DNA of 64,000 nt, taken from Cheiracanthium punctorium. Lineage: Eukaryota > Arthropoda > Arachnida > Araneae > Cheiracanthiidae. The position numbers and the translations under genes were made by a program. Of this stretch, positions 11,256-22,152 are shown piece by piece (positions within the stretch are counted from its first letter, which is position 1; each line of letters opens with the position of its first letter). The stretch spans positions 186,001-250,000 of the forward strand of contig JAWZYV010010204.1 of assembly GCA_038373885.1 (NCBI GenBank), in the 5' to 3' direction. The notes beneath the pieces were generated by a model, which was not told where the DNA came from, searched no databases, and saw only the letters and a list, made by a program, of their open reading frames with translations.

Positions 11256-11451
11256 TATAAAATTAACTCTTATAAATTTTCCTATTAAAAAGGCATGGTC
11301 AAAAAAATTAATTTACATTGATTATCAGAAAGGGTAACTGTACCCAAAGAAAAATTCCTCAACTGAGGTTAAGAATAAATAGCTAAATTAAAATTCACCA
11401 TCTCCTACACTTCAAATGCAATTTGCATTTGGAAACTTTTAAATAATAAAC

Positions 11452-11700
11452 GTGGATCTCTCCGATTGGATCGAGAGCACGTATAAAAATGACGTCGCAA
11501 GAAACCATGCCCATGCATTTAAGTATTATGATTCAAAGAAAACTTTCTTTAGCGCTTTGACTATACAGCTTATTACTTGCAAAAGTAAGCTAATGCAACT
11601 GCATAGCCGAATTCAATTACCGGTGGTTGAACACGCCGAGGAAGAGGTTTACTCCATCCTTTTAGATTGTTACCATTTTTGTCAAGCATGTGGCGTTTAG
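11452..11700 (+). CDS. Unrecognised 82-codon open frame
   Basis: The frame reads MDLSDWIEST and ends YHFCQACGV. I do not recognise it. Its codon and amino-acid mix (Cys, His, Glu, Asp, few runs) is less biased than the AT-driven frames nearby, which is the only reason to list it. It could be an exon, part of a transposase or chance. There are no splice sites or neighbours to decide. Confidence 0.2.
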   Translation: MDLSDWIESTYKNDVARNHAHAFKYYDSKKTFFSALTIQLITCKSKLMQLHSRIQLPVVEHAEEEVYSILLDCYHFCQACGV

Positions 11701-11934
11701 AAAAACGTTTGTAAGTTGGATAGTGGAGAACGAAAGGGTTTTATTTAAAAGTTATTACGTTTTTAAAGATAAGTATTTTTGCAGCTAAGCTTTTATTTTA
11801 AGACTTCTTGTTTAATATTCAAGTTACAGGAAAGATTTTAAAAATAAAACAACAAGAATAATGCTCTCCGCTGAGTGATGTCATTACGATGTCTTAGCAA
11901 TACGTAATGGACAGTATTAATCCAGCTTCACTTC

Positions 11935-12255
11935 AAGATAAAGGGGGTGCTTGAACGGTATATTTTCCCAATTTTTAGATAGCTCATAGATAACAATTTT
12001 CCTTGAAGTTTGGTTAGGGGGGCATGCTTTTGCAGTGTTTTATGGTATATTTTTATTTCTAATGGCGGGCACTTACCGTTTAGACATTGGCCACTACCAA
12101 GTCCGTAATAATGGTCTACTATGGAGGCAGGTAATAGGTAGACCAGCATTGCCTTTTATGAAGGGTCAGACGAAATGACGCCCATGCCGGGAATATAACC
12201 CGGACCCGTGATGAGGTAATATGGCTGTCTAACCACTACATGAAGCAGGTGGCTC
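11935..12255 (-). repeat. tRNA-derived SINE
   Basis: On the minus strand an A-box-like GTAGTGGTTAG (12229-12239) is followed 25-30 bases later by a B-box-like CCGGGTTATATTCCCGG (12188-12204) and CATGGGCG, the layout of a tRNA head (closest in feel to tRNA-Glu/Gly). The B box has ATATTC where a tRNA has CGANTC, so it is probably weak. A non-tRNA body of about 250 bases follows to about 11935. RNA polymerase III would transcribe an active copy. Confidence 0.6.
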
Positions 12256-13205
12256 TTTATAAATACTGTTTGGAAAGAGTATGATATGATTATCCATGAC
12301 TGTGCCATATTTGATTTCCCTATTCCTTCCAACACTTTTTTGGAACTCAAATCTATTTACAATCACCACTGAAAGCTGTTTTACAATCAATGGTATTAAC
12401 AGTTTCGCGATTTCATAATTCAAACAGTGAAATGATTAATCACGGTTTCATGATTTGAATTGTATTCGCAATTAAGTTTTCACAATTCAAACTATATTCG
12501 CGATGAACAGTTTTCACAATTCCAATTTGTTTTTTATTAGTACTAACATTCTATGTTGAACTAAGTCATAGATTTTGTTAGTACTTGAGAAACACAAATT
12601 ATTTTGTTATTGTAGATCATCACAACTGATGTGTATTTGGAGAAAGTGGTTGTAACAAATGTCAAAACATCAACTTTTATTTAACGAAAATATAACATGG
12701 CAAAAATATCACAAACTATTTATTTTATAAGTACTGGCAAACCCCCCCTAGAAAACTCCTTTTAAACTTCCTAAACATTACTCCCTCTGACTAGCTACTA
12801 TATAAATTTACTTGAAAAGTTGCCTGAGACACATGGCCAAACTTTCTTAAAAATTGCTTTTAATCTTCAGGAATTGAAGATGAGAAAAAAAAAAAATAAA
12901 AACCTGTTACAGAAACACAATGTCCAGTAAAACAGGAGCAATTTGTGAGGTTCTTGTTCAAAAGGACTTCATTTAACATTTACTTTACTTTGCTTAAAAA
13001 GAACTTAATTAAAATTAAATAGAAGTTCATTTTTAACTAAAAACATCTTTCTAGTTACTACAATCTAGCATGTCCAATTCCCAAAGTATCTTAAAACATA
13101 CATCTTGCTAATTCTTAGAATTCTGCTAAAGAAACTGTTTTAAACTAAAAAAATTACTCCTGCATTGCTTACCGTTCCAGTTACATGTGCCCTGTAGACT
13201 ACACT
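12256..13205. other. AT-rich interval, nothing recognised
   Basis: There is local self-similarity (TTTCACAATTCAAA and TTCGCGATNNA words around 12405-12520) but no gene, clear TIRs or RNA signature. Confidence 0.4.
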
Positions 13206-13213
13206 GCCACAGC

Positions 13214-14829
13214 CAGGCCTGTCGAGAGACCAACTTGGGCCTGAGGGGAGGGATATCTGCTGGTCCCCCCCCCCTCCCCCCCAAAAAAGTTATTCACATT
13301 GTAAAATACAAATAAACTGCTTTTTTTTACACTATCGGGCATTTACAAATTTTAGTTTAAAAAAGACGCTTTCATTAAATAGTTTAATGTTGGTCTTTAT
13401 AATACGAATAATTGGATTTTTTCTTTACAAAATTAAAACTATTAGAACTTAGCTTTTCTCGCTTTTTTTGAGGTGAAAGTATCAGTAATAATTTTAAAGT
13501 CTAGTTCTTTCGCTAATGCCGACTCATTACAAAGAGTTCCTAAACTGGAAGTACGTGCTTGTGTCGAACAAGAGCGGTGGAAGTTTTTTATTCCCTTCAG
13601 CACACTGAATGAACGCTCAGAACTAGCAATGAAAACAGCTAAGGTACAAAAAATACGCAAAGCCACGCAAATGTTTGGAAAAAATGGCATTGAGATTCTG
13701 AAAAGGAATAGAGTTCAGTAGTCCAAATTGTGAAAGGCTCTTCGTAAAAGAATCTCTCAGCATCATGAAAGGCTCTTCAAAACTCTCGTGCCCCCTAGGG
13801 TGGGTGTAGAGCGCTTGCAGGGAGGGCGCCAGAAAAATAGACAAAGAGCAAGCGATAATACATGTTTTGAAAAATCATCTTATTCATTCTCATTTTTACT
13901 CAAAAACATATGCATTTTCGCTTAAAATGTTTGTTCAAACTTTAGTGATAATGTCATTTTTTAAAGCAGGCGACATGTTCACTGTTGAAAAATAAAAAAC
14001 TGAATATGTGCTGAAAAATTTGGAGAGGGGGTGGGGGTGGGAAGGCACGAAGTTAAAAGGTTAGGAACCACTGCTCTAATTAAATTTAATGAGCTATTAC
14101 AAATATGCAAAATAAATGTTCCGAACAATTTCGCTTGGCCTTTAGGCAAAATTAAGTGTGCTAAACGTAAAAGATATAAGTTTAGAAAATGATCCAATGA
14201 ATTCTTAATATATAAAAATAAATATGTGAAAAGCTTTACAGAATCACTACCATAAAAAGCTTCCATGAAATGTTTCATTAGCAATAAGATAATTTTAACC
14301 TCAAAAGTTTGCTGTGAGAAATTAAGCCTATTCATGAAGCACTGATGAAATAAACATGCTTTATAATTAATAATTATTTAAAAAATAAATAAAACATTGT
14401 GATAATAGGAAGTGTAAAAGGGTAAGTAAACTCACCGCAAACAACTGAAAAATCCACATTCCGAGAGCAATTCTGAACAATTTTATTCAAAGAACATTTT
14501 GGGGATGAATGAATTTTGCCACGCTTGGAAATTATCAAGTTTGCACCTGCGGCCTGGAGTTGTCATGGTGATTCCCTGCGTATGAGAGCACAAAGGGTGG
14601 TGCGTTTGCCCCCCTCAAAAAATAAATAAATGAAAGAGCATACATGACGTCAGTAATCCAGTTTTGTTTAGGACCTTGTCTCGTCTTTACTTATTCCAGT
14701 CGGTGTTGGCTTTCGTGAATTCTATTTCTGTCTCTATAGAAATTTTTTTTTTTTTTTTTGAAAGTTTAGCCCGGGCCCCCAAAAAACATGGGGGATCCCC
14801 CACTTCCCCCCCTCCTCTCGACAGGCCTG
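13214..14829 (-). mobile_element. hAT DNA transposon, internally deleted, exact 8-bp TSD
   Basis: The ends are CAGGCCTGTCGAGAG at 13214 and its exact inverse ending at 14829. The 8-mer GCCACAGC flanks both sides (13206-13213 and 14830-14837). The element is 1.6 kb, too short for a whole transposase, but keeps the transposase C-terminus on the minus strand (13442-13690). A second MITE end (GGTTAGGAACCACTG, about 14060) lies inside. Confidence 0.93.
13442..13690 (-). pseudogene. hAT transposase C-terminal dimerisation (hATC) remnant
   Basis: The 82-residue frame reads FPNICVALRIFCTLAVFIAS, then SERSFSVLKGIKNFHRS and RTSSLGTLCNESALAKEL. SERSFS..K.IK is the signature of the hATC domain, which mediates transposase dimerisation. 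Its end lies about 230 bp from the element's left TIR, as expected of a C-terminus. The catalytic N-terminal parts are deleted. Confidence 0.88.
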
Positions 14830-14837
14830 GCCACAGC

Positions 14838-15562
14838 TGATACTGCTTACCTGCTGTTTTTTCCTTCCACCGATGATCACAAATGCTCTCCCTTTTATTT
14901 ACTGGAATATCGACAATGCACCTAATTACCAAGTTGTCTTTTAGCGTCTCAGCTGAAACGGAGCTTACCAAGCTCCGGAGGCATGCCTCTGATTGGGCAA
15001 ACGGTTTTCAGTAGCTTTTTCCTGGCCATTCTTACTACATCAACCAATCATTATACTGTTTCAAGATAGCAGTTGCTTAGAAACGATAGATGTGCACTGT
15101 GCATAAAAAAAAAAAAAAATCTTTAACGAAAGTGAATAAAGTTTTTTAAAAGTATTTTTAAACTTAATAAAAGGTGTATTCCCACATTTGTTTAACTGAA
15201 ATAATTTATTTACATAGAAAAATTAAAAAAAAAAACCAAATCTATTTAAAACCTTCATTTTTAACCTTCTTTTATTGCAGCTTTTAGAGAGAGAGAGAAC
15301 CTCAAAAATTAGCTAAATTTCAAAGATTAAATAAGCATAAGAGATGGGAAAAACATTGCTCACAAATAACTTATTTGGGACAAAAGTCCCACCTCCCAGC
15401 TCTTATGGACAGATAATTGCCAGTACTTCAGATATCTAAAAAATATAATAACAATCAGATTAAAACAGATTTCAACCATTTACAAGAATGCAGGTTACAG
15501 TAAAACAATATTCAAGCCACAGTTTATATGTAGAGGTAACAAGCAAGCAGCAGTTATATATA
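14838..15562. other. AT-rich interval, nothing recognised
   Basis: It contains short A-runs and a (GA)n stretch at about 15290-15299. No gene or element end was recognised. Confidence 0.4.
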
Positions 15563-15810
15563 CAGTGTGTCCAGTGTTAATGGTGCCCAATGGCTATTTC
15601 CTAAACCGTTAGTCAGAGATACATAGTTCCAGTTGCAAGAATGCATTAAATTGTATAATCTATTATATCAGAAACAATCAAAGTCAATGAATTCCTATAA
15701 AAATTAAGAAATTTAAATTTTTATACGGTTCCCCGTTCCTATCAGTTTTATTTACAAAAATTTTCTTTATACAATTTCGCGTACAGTAAAAAAAAATTCA
15801 TCCTTCTATG
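15563..15810. mobile_element. Fragment of the palindromic Tc1-like family
   Basis: After TA, CAGTGTGTCCAGTGTTAATG then CCCAATGGCTATTTCC and AAACCGTTAG parallel the TIR of the element at 19698 (CAGGGTGTCCAGCCTTAATG, CCCAATAGCTAATTCC). TTTTTATACGGTTCCCCG then parallels its TTTTTATACGGTCCCCAGG. It is a truncated, older relative without a right end. Confidence 0.65.
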
Positions 15811-16500
15811 ACCAAAATTCACTGTGTTACAGCTGCTTAGAGTCAGAGCACTTTATTAGCTATGAAATAGGGGCTGTATCGTCAACCCCGATAGATAGAA
15901 AGACCTTCAACGGGAGAAATGACGTCACAATTGTTAGGCCAACCTTTCCCCCTACTCCGAGGAGGGAACGTATTTAAACGTATTAACTCTCAATTTTTTC
16001 TACTTGTTGATTAAAAATGAGATCACTTCGTATATGCACTCATTACATATACCACAGTATTTATTGTAGAGTTTAAGATAGTTGCCATGAAATTAACTTT
16101 TTGACCAATTAAAAATTGATTAATGAAAAAGTAGTTTATTTAGTTTTTCCCCCTTAGTAGAAGCATTAAAACTTTTAGAAAAAAGCTAAAAAAAAGTTTA
16201 ATATTAATTATATCGTTTCCAAAACTCTTAATTATCACCTATAAAAAATAAAGAAAAACAAGTACATAGACAGTTTGAATTGAAAAATATTTATTAAGTA
16301 AAATATAAAGATTTTCACATTATTTACATTTATAAACATATTCATATTCAATTAACAATGAATAAATTTATCTTTGTAATTTGATTGAAATACCCTTCTT
16401 AGTTTTAAAAGTTCATTTTGAAAATAATTGAATACCAGAACAGCATAAATCTCAAAACAGTATTATTCATTAACCAAATTCAGCTACTAATAATCACACT
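15811..16500. other. AT-rich interval, nothing recognised
   Basis: A short GC-richer stretch (15870-15965) includes ATGACGTCAC, but no gene or element could be defined. Confidence 0.4.
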
Positions 16501-16767
16501 CATGGTTCAGACGGTGCTTAAAATACCTTAAAAAGTACTTACTTTTTTTTTTCATTTTTAAGGCCTTTAAAAAGTGCTTAAAAAGTACTTAATTTTTTAC
16601 CCATATCCTTAAAAGTTTCAGTATAGCCGCAAGGTGCTTAAAACGTGCTTAATTTCTAGTGGTAATCGACCGTAAAATCGTCTGGCATCAAAACTTTTCG
16701 TTCCCCTTTTCCAGCCTCAAGCTGCATTCATATATTGATCGTACCGTAACTCGATGACGTCACCAGT

Positions 16768-17639
16768 TGTAGCCCCTTTTCAATAGCCGAGGGCCCCCAT
16801 AGGAGCCAGTCCGGGCCTGATTGATCTTAAAATACTGAATCTCAACCAAAACTAGTCTGTTGCACCCAATGCGAATTTAACCATTCTACCCCCACTCCCA
16901 CCAAAAAAAGTTCATCTAAAAGTTTATAAGTTATTTGTGTTTTTACACCATGGTCATCGGCTGGCTGTTTCGCTTTAACAGCATGTGCTATACTGTCCGA
17001 ACTTTTTGAGAATGCAAGAAGTTTTTTACAAGTTATTTATTTATTTCTATAAATTTGCCTTTGTGAATATAAAAACGGATGTTTTATATAAAATCGGACA
17101 CCGATTATTTGAAAACGGAAATTGTAAGCTTCAGGGCCTCTGAGAGAAATTTTATAAAGCGGGGCGAAAATCTTCCCGGCTCCTTTCGTAAAGCACAAAA
17201 TTTTCGAAAAAACAGGAGTGACAAAAGGATTTTTTGTAAAACTACTCTTTTTAATGATTCTCATATAAAATGCTAAAAGGAAAGAAAATGGGTGGGAAGT
17301 TTTTGTGATACGTTATGGTACTTTTAATTCATGTTCAAAGGTTAAAAAAAATACTAATATTTAAATGTTAGAATTAACATTTCTGTCATCTAAATCATTC
17401 TAGAATTATGTATTAAAAATTTAGTGTTTTTTTTTTATATTTAATTACAGATCTATAAATGAAATTCGTAACTCATTCTGAAAAATTCACGGACGCACTT
17501 TAGCTGAACACGGGCCCACTGTAACGCGCACTGGCCCAGGGGCGGCAGATCGCAGCTGCGGCGTTTCTGATAATTTTCTAGTTAATTAAGCTCACTTTCG
17601 TGGGTGCAGCGTTTCTTCCATAAATTACGGTATATGGAC
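16768..17639. mobile_element. Partial copy of the CCGTAATTTATGGAAG family
   Basis: It shares long stretches with the left arm at 49440-50341: AGCCAGTCCGGGCCTGATTG, TGTGCTATACTGTCCGAA, and the terminus TTTCTTCCATAAATTACGG before TA. It lies inside the 16501-18241 element. It keeps the same hAT insertion junction as the copy at 49496, so the two descend from one already-disrupted progenitor. Confidence 0.7.
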
Positions 17640-17816
17640 ATACGTGTTGCTTGAGAGAAAAAAGGAATTATTTTGTCTGTATTAATTGCTTGTACATACA
17701 TGTGTAAGAAATTGTGGGCTTTTCAATTTTGGAAACATGGCACATTTGCATTTAAAGCAAAAACCTGCCAACTTTACAATAAGAAAATCTAAAGTTGGGT
17801 AATAACGAAAGTAATA

Positions 17817-18173
17817 AGGGGCTGTCCATAAATGATGTCACACTTTTTAAAAAATATTCTTTGCCCCCTGTTTGCCTTAGTCATACTTCACCATACCACC
17901 CTTGTCACATGTCATGCTGTATTACATAAACATATACTTACAGTTTAGATACAAAGCACTATGCTAGAAATCAAATTTTAAATAAAAAGTTTAACTTCAA
18001 TTCTGCAAATTTCAATATAAATTCAAAATTTAATTTTCTGATTTTAAATGTTTTTATTTTAACGAAAATGTAAACGTATAATGTCACACGTCTTGTTACC
18101 CCCCCCTCTCCCTCTCATCACAATTTCACAGCCCCCCTTTCTTCCAAGCGTGACATCATTTGTGGATAGACCC
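17817..18173. mobile_element. TA-flanked MITE with GGGCTGTCCATAAATGATG ends
   Basis: The left end GGGGCTGTCCATAAATGATG and the right end, reverse-complemented GGGTCTATCCACAAATGATG, are 20-base imperfect TIRs continuing into GTCAC. TA sits beside both. The interior is AT-rich and non-coding. The type is widespread in arthropods. Confidence 0.7.
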
Positions 18174-18241
18174 TACTTAAGAAAATTTTGGGAGTCCTTA
18201 AAAAGTGCTTATTTTTTTTGCTCGTAAAAGTCTGAACCATG

Positions 18242-18575
18242 ACACTCCTAATCTGATATTTTAGCTACAAATATAACCAGTACCTGAATTAAGTTCTTAA
18301 AAAATCATTTTAACTTTCAATATTATGAAAAAAAAAAAATAATCTAACAAACAATCAATAGTTATAGTATATAATTTTTATGTCTCTGCATTTTGAAGTA
18401 TTGGAAGATGAGTTTGAGTACTTTTATTTTTTACATAAATAAAAAAAACTATTCAGAAAAGTATTAGACAATGAATAACTACCCAGTCACAAATAAATTA
18501 TAAAATTTAAAACAAGAAGCATTATTTACAAAAACAATTTTAAAGCTTTCCTGACTTTCCTTCTACATTTGTAAT
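18242..18575. other. AT-rich interval, nothing recognised
   Basis: This is downstream of the P-element transposase exon on its strand. No further exon was identified. Confidence 0.4.
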
Positions 18576-19550
18576 CTAGAAAGGGTCTAAATAAATTTCA
18601 TCCATCATTAAATTTACAACTTTGTCAAAATTATTTAAGTATTGAAATTTATCTTTAGCATATTTTAAGAAATTATCTTGCAGTACTTGCACTCTAGGAT
18701 CTAAATTACATGATGAAGCGAGTCTATTAAGAGTACTTGGATGCTGTAAAATAAATACACATCTATTTCTGAGAAATCTATATGCACAGGGAGATATTGA
18801 ATGTAACAAACTATTTAATACTAAAAGATCTGCACTATATCTATGGGCTGTTTTACTTAAACCAATTAAATTAATCTGTTCATATAAAAAATCAATTAAA
18901 TCATGGCTTCTTTCAGGAACAATTAGCTTAAACTCGCAACAAATATTTTGTACTAAAGATTTTAGATTGCTTAATTTATCAAATGAAAAACCATTGTAAT
19001 TTATAAATTCATGCATTAGAGACAACAAATCATTTATATTTGTAAATTGCATTGGGAATTTAAAATTACTAAGCTCAGTTATAGGTACTTTATGATAAAA
19101 AACACTTACCATTAAATTTTCATCTATTATTGATAACAATAACTCGGGTACTGGCAATGAAGATATTTTTAAAAACTTAACTGTATTTTACGTTTTAACA
19201 ATCATAAACACATCTGGAATTTGAATATCCTTTAGTAATAATAATTCTTCCAGAGTTTGAAAGGAAGTTTTTGATTGATATTCTTCTAATGATTTCACAC
19301 TTAATTCAACAGTCTTTCGCAGTTGCTCATTTTCTCTCCTTTCAGCTTTGTTTTCTGGAGCTTCTCTGGCCTTGATATGTTTTGATAAATATGCAGGACA
19401 GCCATGAAAAATTGTAGGCAGAGCATCATCCCTAAGTCTTGGTTGTGTTAAGGTTGTCACTATTTTCTCACCCGTTGTTTGATTGTAGCATTCTGAAGTT
19501 CTCCTAATATCTTCTTCTTTAAAATGTAATTCAGACCTGCAATGAATAGT
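18576..19550 (-). pseudogene. P-element-type (THAP) transposase, main exon
   Basis: On the minus strand an acceptor (TTCATTGCAG) opens the exon near 19540. The first part (LHFKEEDIRRTS, DDALPTIF, GCPAYLSKH) is the C-terminal half of a THAP zinc domain. A charged coiled-coil-like stretch follows (AERRENEQLRKTVELSVKSL). One in-frame TAA near 19186 interrupts it. The same frame continues (MPVPELLLSIIDEN) to HRYSADLLVLNSLLHSISPC, AYRFLRNRCVF, LQHPSTL and MMDEIYLDPF. These match the start of the P-element catalytic domain, with the first catalytic Asp in MMDEIYL. It then meets a TAG, so the rest of the transposase is missing. Confidence 0.85.
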
Positions 19551-19697
19551 TTTCACTAATTAAATAAAAAAGGCTACATTTTACTAACAGATAAATATCA
19601 AATGATCGAGAATTGTGATTACTATTAACTATACTATGAACTACGAGGTTTAAATAATGCTATTACTTATAATAGTAATAATTTTATCATTATTATA

Positions 19698-21452
19698 CAG
19701 GGTGTCCAGCCTTAATGTGACCCAATAGCTAATTCCCAAACCATTCGGTTTAGATATGCACTTCCAATTTGAAAAATGTTTTAAAAAAGGTAAAGAATGT
19801 TTTTACGTGCTTTTCGAACCAAAAAACCCATTTAGAAAAAAATTACAAAAATTAAATTTTTATACGGTCCCCAGGTCCTATCACTTATATTTAGGAAAAG
19901 ATGCAGTACACAAAAACAAAGTAAACACAAAAAGTTTCATTTTATTACGATAAAAACTGACCAAGTTATGGAACTTTGAAAATCATACATTTCATCCATT
20001 TTCTCGGCCAATTTCAAGAAGCTAGTAAGGGAGCGTCTCCAAAGTGAAATTAATTGGAACTCTGCCAGGAAACTTTCGCTCTTGCACGTCACTCTTATGT
20101 AAATCGTTTTTAAATTTAAAAGTACACACATTACGTTAATATTACAATAACTGAGTACTTAAGAAACAAAATTTATTCTGTGTACGTGTAAAACATAGAT
20201 AAAATAAAATATTTTGGACGAAGAAAACTTTTCAAAAGCAGTTCCAAAAAAATAGACTTATTTGTCTGCGGCTTCAGACTGATTTGCTGCGGTACTGATC
20301 ATGGCAAACGTAAAAAATCTGTTGTGTAGTTGCTTGCAAATGCATACAGTCATATTCTAATATTACGAATTCATGTACAGGAGAACGAGATGTATACAAA
20401 TGAAGAATACTGCGAAATGGTACTGTTGTATGGGCAGTGTAATCGAAATAAGAGAGAGGCGGCAAGACTTTATGCCATTAAATTTCCCAGTCGAAGAATC
20501 TATCTTATTGTACAATTGCCTGTGCTGTTCAACGCTTGTATAGAACTGGGAGTTGTCATAGACGTATTCCCTTGTCTCGTGCCACACCTTCAAGCTTGCG
20601 GATAGCCGCTGAGGATATTCTAGGATATGCCCTGGCTCATCCTGAAAGTAGTGTCCAGGATATTAGCAAGGCTTGTTCCTACTCAAAATCGACGGTGTGG
20701 AACATATTACATACGTACGGTGCATTTCCTTATCGTCCAGTCTTGGTGCAGGAGCTAATGCCTGGAGACCAGTTGTATACATCTCGTTCTCCCATACTAG
20801 AATTCGTAATATTAGAATACGGCTGTATGCAATTGCAAGCGACTACACAACAGATTTTTAAAGTTCGCCATGATCAGTATTGCACAAATCAGTCTGAAGC
20901 CGCAGGCAAATAAGTCTATTTTTTTGGAACTGCTTTTGAAAAGTTTTCTTCGTCCAAAATAATTTATTTTATCTATGTTTTACACGTACACAGAATAAAT
21001 TTTGTTTCTTAAGTGTTCAATTATTGTAATATTAACGTAATGTATGTACTTTTAAATTTAAAAACGATTTATATAAGAGTGACGTGCAAGAGCAAAAGTT
21101 TCCTGGCAGAGTTCCAATTAATTTCACTTTGGAGACGCTCCCTTACTAGCTTCTTGAAATTGGCCGAGAAAATGGATGAAATGTATGATTTTCAAAGTTC
21201 CATAACTTGGTCAGTTTTTATCGTAATAAAATGAAACTTTTTGTGTTTACTTTGTTTTTGTGTACTGCATCTTTTCCTAAATATAAGTGATAGGACCTGG
21301 GGACCTTATAAAAATTTAATTTTTGTAATTTTTTTCTAAATGGGTTTTTTGGTTCGAAAAGCACGTAAAAACATTTTTTAAATTGGAAGTGCATATCTAA
21401 ACCGAACGGTTCGGGAATTAGCTATTGGGTCACATTAAGGCTGGACACCCTG
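19698..21452 (+). mobile_element. Nearly palindromic Tc1/mariner-like element (DUF4817 type)
   Basis: TA flanks both ends (19696-19697, 21453-21454). The terminal 26 bases (starting CAGGGTGTCCAGCCTTAATG) are identical in inverse. Similarity continues for about 0.7 kb: left arm 19698-20398, right arm 20773-21452. The arms contain matching open frames (19937-20131 minus, 21013-21234 plus) simply because they are copies. The ~375-bp unique loop carries the transposase N-terminus. It sits in the intron of the THAP transposase gene. Confidence 0.92.
20390..20760 (+). pseudogene. Transposase N-terminus: DUF4817 and helix-turn-helix
   Basis: The ATG at 20390 lies at the inner edge of the left arm. 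MYTNEEYCEMVLLYGQCNRN then REAARLYAIKFPSRR matches the DUF4817 domain found at the start of many arthropod IS630/Tc1-like transposases. After a frameshift near 20500, EDILGYALAHPESSVQDISK, SKSTVWNILHTYG and VQELMPGD match the second helix-turn-helix. The DDE/D catalytic domain is absent: the reading runs into the inverted copy of the 5' arm. The product could bind DNA at most. Confidence 0.8.
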
Positions 21453-21661
21453 TATATTTGTAGAATTATTAAATATCAATCCTGATTGATTACAATAAAG
21501 AAATAGCAATTGTTAATAAAGAATGTAAAATTATTTGTAAACTGAAATGAAATTCATGAAATAAGAAAAAATTTAATGCTTATATGAATATAGAAGATTT
21601 ATAGATACATAAATCTAAATATACTAAACATATTCTTAAAAACAAACAAAAAAGCACTTAC
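21453..21661. other. Intron remainder of the THAP transposase gene
   Basis: This lies between the palindromic element and the upstream exon; AT-rich. The donor GTAAGTG (minus strand) is at about 21655-21661. Confidence 0.6.
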
Positions 21662-21780
21662 TTTAAAATTCTTTCATGGATTAATATTTGCACGTGGAAT
21701 GGCATTTAGCCATTTCCTTTGTAGTTCTTCATTCTTTGGTAAACTGAAAATGGATACCTTGGGGCTGTCTGCATAATTAC
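21662..21780 (-). pseudogene. P-element-type transposase, THAP N-terminal exon
   Basis: On the minus strand GNYADSPKVSIFSLPKNEEL then QRKWLNAIPRANINP is the first half of a THAP zinc domain (…V.IF.LPK…W...). A stop follows ANINP, then KNFK and a GTAAGT donor. The exon seems to start after an AG near 21781. The very N-terminal Cys pair must be in a further upstream exon I did not find. It pairs with the exon at 18576-19550 across the intron holding the palindromic insertion. Confidence 0.72.
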
Positions 21781-21785
21781 CTTTA

Positions 21786-22152
21786 AAAAAAGGTACTTAA
21801 CACTTGTATACCATGTTTTAATTGATTAAATACTATTAACAAGCGTAGTTTTATTAAATAATGGACATTCTTCAAGAACTTCAAAGCAAACAAAATCCCA
21901 TTGATATCGGAGTACACTATCGCCAATTCTCTTTCACCTGCAACGATTTACCTGCCGTTTGACTGGTTTGATGTACCTGCGGGATCAATTGGCGATAATA
22001 CTCCGATGATAAGAGAGCGCAGCTAGTAACCCAGCCAGAAAACCTACAGCCTAACTTTGCTTTCGTCACGAGCTTCTATGGTTGCTGTGAGGGGTCTTTC
22101 TTAAATCGGAGTTCACGGCTGTATACAAAATGAATTGAGAAAAATTAATGTA
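21786..22152. other. Interval without a recognised gene
   Basis: It contains a short imperfect inverted repeat around CGGAGTACACTATCGCCAAT and ATTGGCGATAATACTCCGAT (21908-22004), probably the ends of a tiny MITE. Confidence 0.45.

Larger units (their letters stand above)
16501..18241. mobile_element. TIR element with CATGGTTCAGA ends and CTTAAAAAGTGCTTA repeats
   Basis: The ends CATGGTTCAGAC (16501) and TCTGAACCATG (to 18241) are exact inverses. ACACT immediately precedes and follows, a probable 5-bp TSD. Subterminal words GGTGCTTAAAA, AGTGCTTAAAAAGTACTTAA and CTTAAAAAGTGCTTA recur at both ends. The interior carries two other insertions. No transposase of its own is seen. CATG at the tip recalls P elements, and a P-type transposase gene lies just to the right, but a 5-bp TSD does not fit P (8 bp). 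Confidence 0.65.

Noticed and set aside
12177..12250. Functional tRNA gene on the minus strand
   Set aside because: The B box lacks the GTTCGANTC core and no complete cloverleaf could be drawn; a SINE head is more likely.
13979..14335. 118-codon minus-strand frame inside the 13214 hAT as part of its transposase
   Set aside because: No hAT motifs, and a separate MITE end (GGTTAGGAACCACTG) lies within it.
19937..21234. Identical 64- to 73-codon frames on opposite strands as a conserved small protein
   Set aside because: They are mirror copies in the arms of the palindromic element, and the frame shows no known motif.
16501..21780. CATGGTTCAGA element and the THAP transposase gene as one P element
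   Set aside because: The CATG-tipped TIRs enclose only 16501-18241 and the flanks match over 5 bp, not the 8 bp of P elements; the gene lies outside these ends.
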